Below, piece by piece: positions 1-7,705 of a stretch of 64,000 bases of DNA. Position 1 is the first letter of the stretch. Every line of letters begins with the position of its first letter. The notes beneath the pieces are model-generated. The model had not been told where the DNA came from and made no database searches. It saw nothing but the letters and a program-made list of their open reading frames with translations. Source of the stretch: Streptomyces sp. BK340 (lineage in GTDB: Bacteria; Actinomycetota; Actinomycetes; Streptomycetales; Streptomycetaceae); NCBI RefSeq assembly GCF_007827595.1, contig NZ_VISR01000004.1, positions 310,001 through 374,000 on the forward strand, in the 5' to 3' direction. The translations under genes and the position numbers were made by a program.

Positions 1-233
1 GACATCTCGCCGAGCATCCGCATCACCAGCATCACCAGGAGGCCGGAGAGAGCGAAGGCGATCACGATGGACGGTCCGGCGGCGGCGATACCGGCGCCGG
101 AGCCGACGAACAGGCCCGCGCCGATCACACCGCCGAGGGCGATCATCGACAGGTGGCGCTGCTTGAGGCCGTGGGACAGGGAGACGCCGTCCTGCTGCTG
201 CGGTGGCGTCTCGGTGGTGGTGTTGCTGGGCAT
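1..233 (-). CDS. Amino-acid permease (APC superfamily), N-terminal part only
   Basis: The gene enters from beyond the left edge, so only about the first 77 residues are visible. The start is the ATG at 231-233. The protein opens with a short hydrophilic tail, then QRHLSMIALGGVIGAGLFVG, which carries the unwound TM1 glycine motif of APC amino-acid transporters, followed by a second hydrophobic helix and MRMLGEMS. It closely resembles the complete permease at 10793-12220 in protein and in DNA, so the two are paralogues on the same strand about 10 kb apart. It would be a proton-coupled importer of amino acids or related compounds in the cytoplasmic membrane. Substrate cannot be assigned. Confidence 0.85.
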   Translation of the reverse strand, partial: MPSNTTTETPPQQQDGVSLSHGLKQRHLSMIALGGVIGAGLFVGSGAGIAAAGPSIVIAFALSGLLVMLVMRMLGEM

Positions 234-279
234 GGGCGCGGCTCGTCCCGTCCATGAGGGTGGCAAAAACGCCCACAGT

Positions 280-317
280 CTGGGCGGCCCGTCCGCTCAC
301 GCGGACAGGCGGCCCAG
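280..317 (-). terminator. GC-rich hairpin after the organosulfur operon
   Basis: CTGGGCGGCCCGTCCGC at 280-296 pairs with GCGGACAGGCGGCCCAG at 301-317 around a 4-nt loop, with small internal mismatches. It lies 38 nt past the stop of the dioxygenase gene and upstream of the permease start at 233. A terminator for the operon is the simplest reading; there is no U tract. Confidence 0.55.
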
Positions 318-354
318 TATGCGGACAACCCCTTTACGGAGGGTGAAGGCGACG

Positions 355-1245
355 TTACGCGGCCACGGGTGTGTAGTGCGAGGCGTCACCCTCGATCGAG
401 TAGCTCTCCTTGCCCTCGATTCCGACCGGGATGTCACCGGCGACGGTCACCCGGTGCAGCCGGCGCGGCCGGCCGTCGTAGTTGTCGATGGCGTAGTGCT
501 GGGTGATGCGGTTGTCGAAGAGGACCAGCTGGTTCGGGGACCAGCGCCAGCGCAGGATGTTCTCCGGACGGGTGACGTACGCCTGGAGCAGGTCGAGGAT
601 CCTGCGGGACTCGCCCACCGACAGGCCGACGATCCGCTGAGCGAACCCGCCGATGAACAGCCCGCGTTCACCGGTCAGCGGGTGGACGCGGACCACCGGG
701 TGCGCGGTGCGGTACGTGATGGACGTGAACTGGGCGCGCTGGGCGGCCTTCTCCTCGTCGATCTCCTCGGCCGGCACCGCGTAGTCGTAGTCGTTGGTGT
801 GCTCGGCCCACAGGGTGTCGGCGAGCCGGCGCAGCGGCTCGGGCAGGTCGCGGTAGGCGGCCGCCGCGTTGGCGATCAGGGTCTCGCCGCCGTACGGCGG
901 GACGGTGATCGAGCGCAGGGTGCTGGCCTGCGGCGGGTTGAGGACGAAGGTGACGTCCGTGTGCCAGTGGTTGGCGCGGCCCCGCTCGCTGTCCACGGGC
1001 AGCACGTTGGGGGCACCCTCGACGGCGCCGACCGTCGGGTGGGCGGTGGTCAGGTCGCCGAGATGGCGGGCGAAGGCCTGCTGGCCCGCGTCGTCGAGGT
1101 TCACGTCGTCGAAGACGAGCGCCTTGTGGACGTTCAGGGCCTCGCGGATCGCGGCGGCCTCCTCGGCAGCGAGCGGCCGGGAGATGTCGACGCCGGAGAC
1201 CCGGGCGCCGATGCGTGCGGTGACCTTGGTGATCTCGATGGACAT
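355..1245 (-). CDS. TauD/TfdA-family Fe(II)/2-oxoglutarate dioxygenase
   Basis: A 296-residue protein starting at the ATG at 1243-1245 (MSIEITKVTARIG). TauD-family enzymes couple decarboxylation of 2-oxoglutarate to hydroxylation of the carbon next to a sulfonate or sulfate ester, which releases sulfite or sulfate. The facial triad is visible: NHWHTD puts His95 and Asp97 in the HxD motif, and the distal His is in RLHRVTVAGD near residue 264, followed by the 2-oxoglutarate-binding Arg region. NPP and YGGETL are also family motifs. It is the last gene of the operon, 14 nt after the monooxygenase stop. Substrate (taurine, alkylsulfonate or alkyl sulfate) is inferred from context only. The open frame continues upstream of this ATG but without homology. 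Confidence 0.88.
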   Translation of the reverse strand: MSIEITKVTARIGARVSGVDISRPLAAEEAAAIREALNVHKALVFDDVNLDDAGQQAFARHLGDLTTAHPTVGAVEGAPNVLPVDSERGRANHWHTDVTFVLNPPQASTLRSITVPPYGGETLIANAAAAYRDLPEPLRRLADTLWAEHTNDYDYAVPAEEIDEEKAAQRAQFTSITYRTAHPVVRVHPLTGERGLFIGGFAQRIVGLSVGESRRILDLLQAYVTRPENILRWRWSPNQLVLFDNRITQHYAIDNYDGRPRRLHRVTVAGDIPVGIEGKESYSIEGDASHYTPVAA

Positions 1246-1259
1246 GTGCGCTGGTCCTT

Positions 1260-2597
1260 TCACACGAGGGAAGCGGTGTACTGGTTGGCGGGGCGGGGGA
1301 GGCCGTAGCGCTCCCGCAGGGTCTGGCGGGGGCGGCCGTCGTACTCGGTGCGGAGCAGGCCGCGGGTGCGCAGGACCGGTACGACGTGCTCGACGAACGC
1401 CTCCAGACCGGAGGGCAGCACGGCCGGCATGATGTTGAAGCCGTCGGCGGCGCCCTGCGTGAACCAGGTCTCGATCTGGTCGGCGACCTGTTCGGGCGTC
1501 CCGGCGAAGGTGAGGTGCCCGCGTCCGCCGCCGAGCCGCCCGATCAGCTGCCGTACGGTCAGCCGCTCGCGCCGGGCCAGCTCCACGATGAGCGTGTAGC
1601 GGCTCTTGGCGCCCTCGACGGCGGACTCGGGCGGCAGGTCGGCCGGGAGCTGCGCGTCCAACTCCAGTGTTCCCGGGGTGAGCTGCAGCAGGCTCTCCAG
1701 GCGGCCCACCCCGTGGTCGTACACGATGTGGTCCTCCAGCAGCCGCTCGGCGGCCCGCGCCTCGGCCTCCGTCGAACCGATCACCGGGACGATGCCGGGC
1801 AGCACCTTGATGTGGTCGGGGTCCCTTCCCTCCTGTGCGGTCAGGGACTTGAGGTCGCCGTAGAAGGCCTGGGCGTCCCGCAGTGTCTGCTGGGCGGTGA
1901 ACACCGCCTCCGCGTACCGGGCCGCGAACCGCTTGCCGTCCTCCGAGGAGCCCGCCTGCACGAGAAGGGGGTAACCCTGGGGGGAGCGAGGTACGTTGAG
2001 CGCGCCCGCCACGCTGAAGTACGCCCCCTTGTGCCGGGGCGGGTGGATCTTGGCGTCGTCGCCCCAGACCCCGGCCGCCTTGTCGGCGACGATCGCGTCG
2101 TCCTCCCAGCTGTCCCAGAGCTTGAGGGCCACGTCGAGGAACTCGGCGGCGCGGGCGTACCGCTCGGCGTGCGCGGGTTCGCCGTCCAGGCCGAAGTTGC
2201 GGGCGGCCTCGGCGCCCGCGGTGGTGACGATGTTCCAGCCCGCCCGGCCACCGCTGATGATGTCGAGCGAGGCGAACTTGCGGGCCAGGTTGTAGGGGGA
2301 GTTGTACGAGGTGGAGGCGGTCGCGATCAGACCGATGTGCTCGGTGGCCGTCGCCAGGGCGGTGAGCAGGGTGAGCGGCTCCAGGGCGCCGGCCGGGCGC
2401 TGCGCGACGCTGCCCCACAGCTGCGGACCGTCGGCCAGGAAGAGGGAGTCGAAGGTGCCGCGCTCGGCGATGCGGGCGAGCCGCACGTAGTGGTCCAGCT
2501 CGACGTGCGCGTACGGGTCGCTCTCCGGCAGCCGCCAGGACGCCTCGTGGTGGCCGGTGTTCATCAGAAACGCGTTCAGGTGGAGCCGGCGGGTCAT
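1260..2597 (-). CDS. FMN-dependent monooxygenase of the NtaA/SnaA/DszA (LLM) family
   Basis: A 445-residue two-component flavin monooxygenase with a luciferase-like TIM barrel. Typical signatures are MTRRLHLNAFLM at the start, SLFLADG, the ATASTSYNSPYNLARKFASL block, the SGGRAGWNIVTT motif, YPLLVQAGSS near the middle and the ADGFNIMP C-terminal block. It would use reduced FMN from a separate reductase, and O2, to cleave C-S or C-N bonds. The start ATG at 2595-2597 overlaps the ATPase stop in an ATGA arrangement, which implies translational coupling. With SsuABC-type transport genes and a TauD homologue alongside, desulfonation is the likely role. No flavin reductase gene is visible in the operon. 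Confidence 0.88.
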   Translation of the reverse strand: MTRRLHLNAFLMNTGHHEASWRLPESDPYAHVELDHYVRLARIAERGTFDSLFLADGPQLWGSVAQRPAGALEPLTLLTALATATEHIGLIATASTSYNSPYNLARKFASLDIISGGRAGWNIVTTAGAEAARNFGLDGEPAHAERYARAAEFLDVALKLWDSWEDDAIVADKAAGVWGDDAKIHPPRHKGAYFSVAGALNVPRSPQGYPLLVQAGSSEDGKRFAARYAEAVFTAQQTLRDAQAFYGDLKSLTAQEGRDPDHIKVLPGIVPVIGSTEAEARAAERLLEDHIVYDHGVGRLESLLQLTPGTLELDAQLPADLPPESAVEGAKSRYTLIVELARRERLTVRQLIGRLGGGRGHLTFAGTPEQVADQIETWFTQGAADGFNIMPAVLPSGLEAFVEHVVPVLRTRGLLRTEYDGRPRQTLRERYGLPRPANQYTASLV

Positions 2598-3328
2598 GCG
2601 TGGTCCTCCGTGACACCGAGTGCGGCCAGCAGCCGCTCGCGGTACTCGCCCAGCACCGGCTCGCGGTAGGAGCGCGGGTGGGGGTGGTCGATGGTCAGGT
2701 CGAGGCCGATACGGCCCCGGTCCAGGACGAGGACCCGGTCGGCGAGCACGATCGCCTCGTCCACGTCGTGGGTGACGAGCAGCACCGAGGGCCGGTGGCG
2801 CTTCCACAGCTCGCGCAGCAGGTGGTGCATCCGGATCCGAGTGAGCGCGTCCAGCGCGCCGAACGGCTCGTCGGCCAGCAGGAGTTCGGGTTCGCGGACC
2901 AGGGAGCGGGCGAGCGCGGCCCGCTGTGCCTCGCCGCCGGACAGCTCGCCCGGCCAGGCCCGCTCCCGGCCCTCGAGGCCGACCTCGGCCAGCGCCGAAC
3001 GGCCGAGCTCGACGGCGTCCTTGCCGTCCAGGCCGAGGAGTACGTTGTCCAGCACCCGGCGCCAGGGCAGCAGCCGGGAGTCCTGGAACACGACCGACAC
3101 CCGCTCGGGCGCGGTGAGGTGCCCGCTGCCCGCGACCCCGTGGTCGAGGCCCGCGACGGCTCGCAGCAGGGTGGACTTGCCCGAGCCGCTGTGCCCGAGC
3201 AGGGTGGTGAACTGGCCTGCGGGCAGGTCGAGATCGATGCCGTCGAGGACCGTACGCCCCTCGAACGACCGGGTCAGGCCCCGCAGCCGGACGGCGGGCC
3301 GGGTCAGCTGCTCAGTGTGCGGCGCCAC
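2594..3328 (-). CDS. ssuB: ABC transporter ATP-binding protein, sulfonate type
   Basis: A 244-residue ABC ATPase. The Walker A motif is GHSGSGKST, the Q-loop is VVFQDSRLLPW, the signature is LSGGEAQRAALARSL, Walker B is LLLADEPFGALD and the switch His is in LLVTHDVDEA. The FQDSRLLPW block is typical of the SsuB/TauB/NrtD branch. The GTG start at 3326-3328 is chosen because it gives the normal N-terminus. It lies 25 nt inside the end of the permease gene, so the genes overlap. It energises uptake by the adjacent permease and binding protein. The ssuB symbol rests on family and context; the ligand is not proved. Confidence 0.88.
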   Translation of the reverse strand: MAPHTEQLTRPAVRLRGLTRSFEGRTVLDGIDLDLPAGQFTTLLGHSGSGKSTLLRAVAGLDHGVAGSGHLTAPERVSVVFQDSRLLPWRRVLDNVLLGLDGKDAVELGRSALAEVGLEGRERAWPGELSGGEAQRAALARSLVREPELLLADEPFGALDALTRIRMHHLLRELWKRHRPSVLLVTHDVDEAIVLADRVLVLDRGRIGLDLTIDHPHPRSYREPVLGEYRERLLAALGVTEDHA

Positions 3329-4143
3329 GACAGCACCCTCCGTTCGATCAGGCGGACCACGCTGTCGGAGACCAGGCCGAAGACGCCGTAGACCAGCAGG
3401 CCGACCAGGATGACGTCGCTCTGGCCGTAGTTCTGGGCCTGGAACATCAGGTAGCCGAGGCCGCTGGTGGCGTTGATCTGTTCCAGGACCACCAGGCCCA
3501 GCCAGGAGCCGGTGACGGCGAGCCGGAGTCCCACGAAGAATCCGGGCAGCGCTCCGGGGATCACGACCTGCCGGATGAAGGTGAACCTGGACAGGCCCTG
3601 CACCTCGGCGAGTTCGACGTACCGGCTGTCGATGCCGGACAGCGCGGCATGTGTGTTCAGGTAGAGCGGGACGTAGACGACGATCGCGATGACGGCGATC
3701 TTGAATGTCTCTCCGATGCCCAGCCAGAGGATGAACAGCGGGATCAGACCGAGGGTCGGGATCGCCCGGTTGAGCTGCACGGTCCCGTCGATCAGTGCGT
3801 CCCCGGCCCGGCTGAGCCCGGCGGCGAGCGCGAGGGCGACCCCGGCGGTCAGGCCGATCGCGAAGCCGTACGCGGCCCGCGTCAGCGAGGTCAGGATGTC
3901 GGTGGGCAGCGTGCCGTCGGTCCACAGCCGGGCGCCCGTGCGCAGCACGGTCCAGGGCGCCGGGATCGCGCCCGGGTCCAGCCGGCCGGCGGCAGAGGCG
4001 GCGGCCCACAGGACGAGCAGCAGCAGCGGGCCGGCCAGCCGGGCCGCGGGCAGGCGGCGGCCGGGGGAGAGGCGGCGCCGCCGGCGGACCTGGGGGAGGT
4101 CCCCGGCGGTCGTGGCCGCCACGGCGGTCGTGGTCGTGGTCAC
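3304..4143 (-). CDS. ssuC: ABC transporter permease, sulfonate type
   Basis: A 279-residue inner-membrane permease of the BPD_transp_1 (SsuC/TauC) family, from the GTG at 4141-4143. A Thr-rich and Arg-rich cytoplasmic N-tail precedes about six membrane helices. The EAA loop that docks the ATPase is recognisable around VELAEVQGLSRFTFIRQVVIPGALPG. The start lies 5 nt after the binding-protein stop, and the end overlaps the ATPase gene, consistent with one transcript. The upstream open frame is longer but non-homologous and runs through the binding-protein gene. Confidence 0.87.
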   Translation of the reverse strand: MTTTTTAVAATTAGDLPQVRRRRRLSPGRRLPAARLAGPLLLLVLWAAASAAGRLDPGAIPAPWTVLRTGARLWTDGTLPTDILTSLTRAAYGFAIGLTAGVALALAAGLSRAGDALIDGTVQLNRAIPTLGLIPLFILWLGIGETFKIAVIAIVVYVPLYLNTHAALSGIDSRYVELAEVQGLSRFTFIRQVVIPGALPGFFVGLRLAVTGSWLGLVVLEQINATSGLGYLMFQAQNYGQSDVILVGLLVYGVFGLVSDSVVRLIERRVLSWRRTLSS

Positions 4144-4148
4144 GGCGC

Positions 4149-5192
4149 TCACCTCCGGTACTCCGCCGGTACGGCCTTGGCGGCGAGGGACTCGAAGCGG
4201 TGGTCGAAGAGCGAGGAGACGTCGAACTTCTTCACGAAGCCGCCCGCGGCGAGCAGGTCGGCGGTCTCCTGCTCCCACTTGACCGCCTCGTCCCAGCTGG
4301 GCGGGAACAGCGGCTTGTTGGCGAGCCTGGAGATGCCCCGGGCCTGCTCCAGGGTCAGGTTCTGCGTCTTGACGTAGAACTCCTCGTTCCACACGTCCGG
4401 GTGCTCGTACTGCCACACCTGGCCCTTGGCCCACTGCGGGATGTACGCGGCGATCGCGGCGGCCTTCGCCGGGTCGGCCAGCACGGAGACCGGCGCCCAC
4501 AGCAGGTTGAGCAGGTCGACGACGTCGGTGCGGATGGCGTGGGCGCCCTTGCCCTCGTACTGCTTGAGGTAGGCGGGCGCCTGGCTGTTGGCGAGCGGGG
4601 CGATGTCCACCTGCCCGGACTGCAGGGCGGTCAGGAACTGGTTGCTGGTCAGCGGGACCAGCGTCACCTCGTCGTACTTCAGCCCCGCCTGCTTCAGCGC
4701 CCGGAGGAGCACGACACCCTGCGCCTGCCCCTGGGAGAAGGCGAGTTTCCTGCCCTTGAAGTCCGCGACCGTCCGGATGTCGCTGCCCGGCTTGGTGGCG
4801 AAGAGGTAGTTGGGCTTGCGGGTGATGTCGATCGCCACGATCTTCGCGTCGAAGCCCTGGTAGTGCGCCTGGATCGGTGGAATGCCCGCGTTGTTGGCCA
4901 GATCCAGGGACTTGGCGCGGAAGGCGTTGATGACATCGGGACCAGCCCCGATGTTCACCCAGCTCGACACCGCGAACGGCAGGGCGGGCAGCTTGGCCAG
5001 CCTGAACTGGAGCTGCTGCACACCCAGGTACGAGGCGACCTTCAGGCTGGTGCCGGTCGGCACCTTGTCGGCGAGCGGCTTCGTGGCCGTGCCCTCGGTG
5101 TCGGCGGCGGCGCTGCCGTGCGCGCAGCCGCTGAGACCCGCCACGGCGGCGGACGCGCCCAGCACGGAGGTGAGAAAGAGACGACGGTGCAT
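4149..5192 (-). CDS. ssuA: ABC transporter substrate-binding lipoprotein (SsuA/TauA-like)
   Basis: A 347-residue exported lipoprotein beginning MHRRLFLTSVLGASAAVAG, with the lipobox LSGC near residues 31-34, so it should be lipid-anchored outside the membrane. The mature part is a type II periplasmic-binding fold of the NMT1/SsuA class, with YLGVQQLQFRLAKLPALPF, SLDLANNAG, ALQSGQVDIAPLANSQAPA and the late WAKGQVWQYEHPDVWNEEFY block. It is the first transport gene after a 207-bp gap. Family members bind aliphatic sulfonates, taurine or related anions; which one cannot be told here. Confidence 0.85.
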   Translation of the reverse strand: MHRRLFLTSVLGASAAVAGLSGCAHGSAAADTEGTATKPLADKVPTGTSLKVASYLGVQQLQFRLAKLPALPFAVSSWVNIGAGPDVINAFRAKSLDLANNAGIPPIQAHYQGFDAKIVAIDITRKPNYLFATKPGSDIRTVADFKGRKLAFSQGQAQGVVLLRALKQAGLKYDEVTLVPLTSNQFLTALQSGQVDIAPLANSQAPAYLKQYEGKGAHAIRTDVVDLLNLLWAPVSVLADPAKAAAIAAYIPQWAKGQVWQYEHPDVWNEEFYVKTQNLTLEQARGISRLANKPLFPPSWDEAVKWEQETADLLAAGGFVKKFDVSSLFDHRFESLAAKAVPAEYRR

Positions 5193-5399
5193 GGGAGTAC
5201 TCCCCTGAGGAAAAGGGCGGAAAGGCATGCAGAAATCCGGGTGGGGGCAGGCCGGAAAAGAAAGAACTCACGCAACGGAAACACGCGCTTCATGCGCGGC
5301 AACGTGTCAGCAACAGAAGGTGCGACAGCTCGTGTGCGGGTTCATGACCAGCATGTTCCCGGCCATGCTCGACCCCTGTCAACATTCGGAGTTTCTGAA
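5193..5399 (-). promoter_or_regulatory. Leader and probable promoter of the organosulfur operon
   Basis: The 207-bp gap between the ROK regulator stop and the binding-protein start. The part just before 5400 is AT-rich for this genome (around TTCTGAATTAAATAG), unlike the flanking coding DNA. The operon promoter and the site of sulfur control are expected here. I could not fix -10/-35 hexamers or an operator with confidence. Confidence 0.35.
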
Positions 5400-6599
5400 T
5401 TAAATAGCCTCAGCTGACGCACTCAACGGGTCCCGGTACAGCACGTCGAAAACAACCGATCCGCCCGCCACCGCCAGCACGGAATCGGGGAAACTGGTCG
5501 GGTGGACAGCCGTCGCACGGCTGTTTCCGGCCGCTTCCCTGAGAGCGTGGAGGCAGTCCGTGAAGTGGATGACACCCACCTCGGTCACCACGACGGTCTC
5601 CGGGTTGAGCACGTCCAGCAGCAGCCCGGCCGCCCGTCCGGTCGCCCGGGCCCGCTCCACCAGCAGCCGCCGGGCCACCGGGTCCCCGGCCGCCGCCGCG
5701 GCCACCACCTGCATCGGGTTCACCCCGTCGATCACCCCGGCCTCCCGGGCCCGTCGGCACAGCGTCCGTTCGCTCAGTTCCACCTGGAGGCAGCCGGTTC
5801 GCCCGCAACCGCACGGCTCGGTGCCGCCCGGCACCGGAAGGTGGGCGATGGCACCGGCCTGGGACCGGGGCCCGTGGTGCACCTCGTCGTTGGTCGCGAA
5901 GGCCGCGTCGACCACGTTGCCGACGAACAGATGCAGCACGCTGCTGCTGCCCCGGACCCGCCCGAACAGCCGCTCGCCGTTGACCAACGCCCGCGCGTGC
6001 CCGTCCACCTGGACCGGCAGCCCGGTGCGGGCACCGAGCATCTCCCGCACCGGCACCTCGCGCCAGCCCAGCAGTTCGTGCTCGACGACGGTGCCCGTCT
6101 CCCGGTCCACCCAGCCGCCGACCGCGACCCCGACGCCCAGCGGCCGACGGCCCGGCACCTGCGCGAGCAGTGCCTCCAGGCCCTCGGCGGCCCGCGTCAA
6201 TACCCGGCCCGGATCGGTCCGTTCGTGCTTCAGCCGCCGCTCGGCCACCACGCGGCCGCGCAGGTCCAGCAGTGCGACGGTGGTGTACGGCACGGCCACG
6301 TGCACACCGCAGACCAGGAACCGCTCATGGTCGAGGTCGACCGGCACATGCGGCCGGCCGACCCCGTTCGAACGGCGGGGCGCCGCCTCCTCATGGATCA
6401 GCCCGAGCCCGGCCAACCGGGCGCAGTGCTCGGTCACCGACGCGGGGGACAGCCCGGTCAGCCGGGCGATGGTGCTGCGCGCCACCGGCCCGTGCTCCAG
6501 CACGGACCGCAGCACGACGCTGGCACTCGTACGCCGCCGGTCGCTGTCGGCGGCACGGGGAACGGGGGAGACAAGGGTGGATGCCGCGGTACGGGGCAT
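5400..6599 (-). CDS. ROK-family transcriptional regulator
   Basis: About 399 residues from the ATG at 6597-6599. A winged helix-turn-helix is at the N-terminus (residues about 25-75; VARSTIARLTGLSPASVTEH), followed by an actin-like ROK domain with a first phosphate loop around VGVAVGGWVDRETG and the zinc motif PCGCGRTGCLQ. ROK repressors normally answer to sugars or sugar phosphates, so its place upstream of a sulfur-uptake operon in the same orientation is notable. It could control that operon or be an unrelated neighbour. A GTG at 6648-6650 would add 17 residues but has no good ribosome site. The sugar-kinase ATP site is incomplete, as expected for a regulator. Confidence 0.83.
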   Translation of the reverse strand: MPRTAASTLVSPVPRAADSDRRRTSASVVLRSVLEHGPVARSTIARLTGLSPASVTEHCARLAGLGLIHEEAAPRRSNGVGRPHVPVDLDHERFLVCGVHVAVPYTTVALLDLRGRVVAERRLKHERTDPGRVLTRAAEGLEALLAQVPGRRPLGVGVAVGGWVDRETGTVVEHELLGWREVPVREMLGARTGLPVQVDGHARALVNGERLFGRVRGSSSVLHLFVGNVVDAAFATNDEVHHGPRSQAGAIAHLPVPGGTEPCGCGRTGCLQVELSERTLCRRAREAGVIDGVNPMQVVAAAAAGDPVARRLLVERARATGRAAGLLLDVLNPETVVVTEVGVIHFTDCLHALREAAGNSRATAVHPTSFPDSVLAVAGGSVVFDVLYRDPLSASAEAI

Positions 6600-7042
6600 G
6601 GAGGACCGTCCTCGGAAACGGGGCCGACACGTCTCGGAGAGGAGCGGCACACCGCAGGGCGCCGCTACCCCGGGCGGCGACAGGTGGCCGTGCCCTGGCG
6701 TCGCAGGTCGACATAGCGACGCGACGTGAAGTACCGGGCCTGGGCAACCATGCGTTCGAAGCTAGCAAAGCGCCCCCGCGCTGCCCAGACGGCGACCGAC
6801 GGGCGAGACGGCCACCAGGGCATTGGTGGAACCATACAGACGCGGCGTCAGGTCCCCCCGTACCATGCACCACTTCACCTCAGTGACCGGTATCACGCCG
6901 TACCCGGTGTAACCCGCACCCTTTGTTCGGAGCCCACCAAGGGCCGGTTCCCGCCTTTGTCGAGCACTGACGGTGATCAGCGTGCGGCGGCCGGGATAGC
7001 GTCACAGTGTTCCCACCTGCCCACACCACTCGCGGAGTCCCC
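6600..7042. other. Divergent intergenic region, ROK regulator / bioY
   Basis: A 443-bp non-coding stretch between two divergent genes. It must hold both promoters and the bioY leader, which has GGAG at 7034-7037 before the ATG at 7043. No convincing open frame, repeat or terminator is visible. No biotin-type operator could be identified by eye. Confidence 0.5.
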
Positions 7043-7624
7043 ATGAGCACCGCCACCGTCGCCGCCCGCCCCGGCGCCGTCCTCGCCGACCTCCTTCCCG
7101 CGTCCCGCGTGCGTGACGCCGCCCTCGTGGTCGGTGGCGCCGTGCTCACCGGTCTCGCGGCCCAGCTGTCGGTTCCGGTGCCCGGCTCCCCGGTTCCGGT
7201 GACCGGCCAGACCTTCGCCGCGCTGCTCGTCGGCACCTCGCTCGGCGCCCGCCGCGGCTTCCTCTCCCTCGCCCTGTACGCCGTCGCGGGTGCCGCCGGC
7301 GTGCCGTGGTTCGCGGACGGCACCTCCGGCTCGGGCGCCGTCTCCTTCGGCTACATCCTCGGCATGCTGCTCGCCTCCGCGCTGGTGGGCGCGCTGGCCG
7401 CACGCGGCGCCGACCGCTCCCCGCTGCGCATGGCGGGCACGATGATCCTCGGCGAGGCCGTCATCTACGCCATCGGCGTCCCCTACCTGGCCGCGGCCGC
7501 CGGCATGTCCGCCTCCCAGGCGATCTCGCTCGGCCTCACCCCGTTCCTCATCGGCGACGCCCTGAAGGCCGCCCTGGCGATGGGCCTGCTGCCCACCGCC
7601 TGGAAGTTCGTCAGCAAGCGCTGA
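7043..7624 (+). CDS. bioY: Biotin transporter S-component BioY
   Basis: A 193-residue membrane protein with about six hydrophobic helices. It carries family landmarks: LSVPVPGSPVPVTGQTFAAL (the conserved PVPxTxQT block), LGARRGFLSLALYAVAGAAG, GYILGMLLAS and the C-terminal LTPFLIGDALKAALA. BioY captures biotin and works alone or with the ECF energising module (EcfT, EcfA), which is not in this window. The start is the ATG at 7043 with GGAG six bases upstream. It is monocistronic. The 3' end overlaps a remnant of an FAD oxidase on the other strand by 14 bp. Confidence 0.92.
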   Translation: MSTATVAARPGAVLADLLPASRVRDAALVVGGAVLTGLAAQLSVPVPGSPVPVTGQTFAALLVGTSLGARRGFLSLALYAVAGAAGVPWFADGTSGSGAVSFGYILGMLLASALVGALAARGADRSPLRMAGTMILGEAVIYAIGVPYLAAAAGMSASQAISLGLTPFLIGDALKAALAMGLLPTAWKFVSKR

Positions 7625-7700
7625 CGCCGTAGTTCTTGCAGAAGAGGTTCGCCGGGTCGTACCGCTCCTTGGGCCCGGCGAGCCTCTTTTGCGTGTCCGT
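7611..7700 (-). pseudogene. C-terminal remnant of a berberine-bridge-type FAD oxidase
   Basis: Reading the minus strand from about 7700 to a TGA at 7611-7613 gives KRLAGPKERYDPANLFCKNY, then GVSAC. This is the usual end of FAD-linked oxidases with a BBE domain (consensus L..LK.RYDP.NLF..N). Nothing upstream in this frame encodes the FAD-binding domains; the next sequence is the stop of the LPKTG protein gene. About 25 residues survive, so this is a scar of a deleted gene. I see the motif directly; the deletion is inferred. Confidence 0.6.
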
Positions 7701-7705
7701 GCCGC

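Noticed and set aside
355..2616. A 753-codon minus frame covering both oxygenase genes
   Set aside because: Only its last 296 codons (from 1245) have family homology. The upstream part is an out-of-frame reading of the monooxygenase gene.
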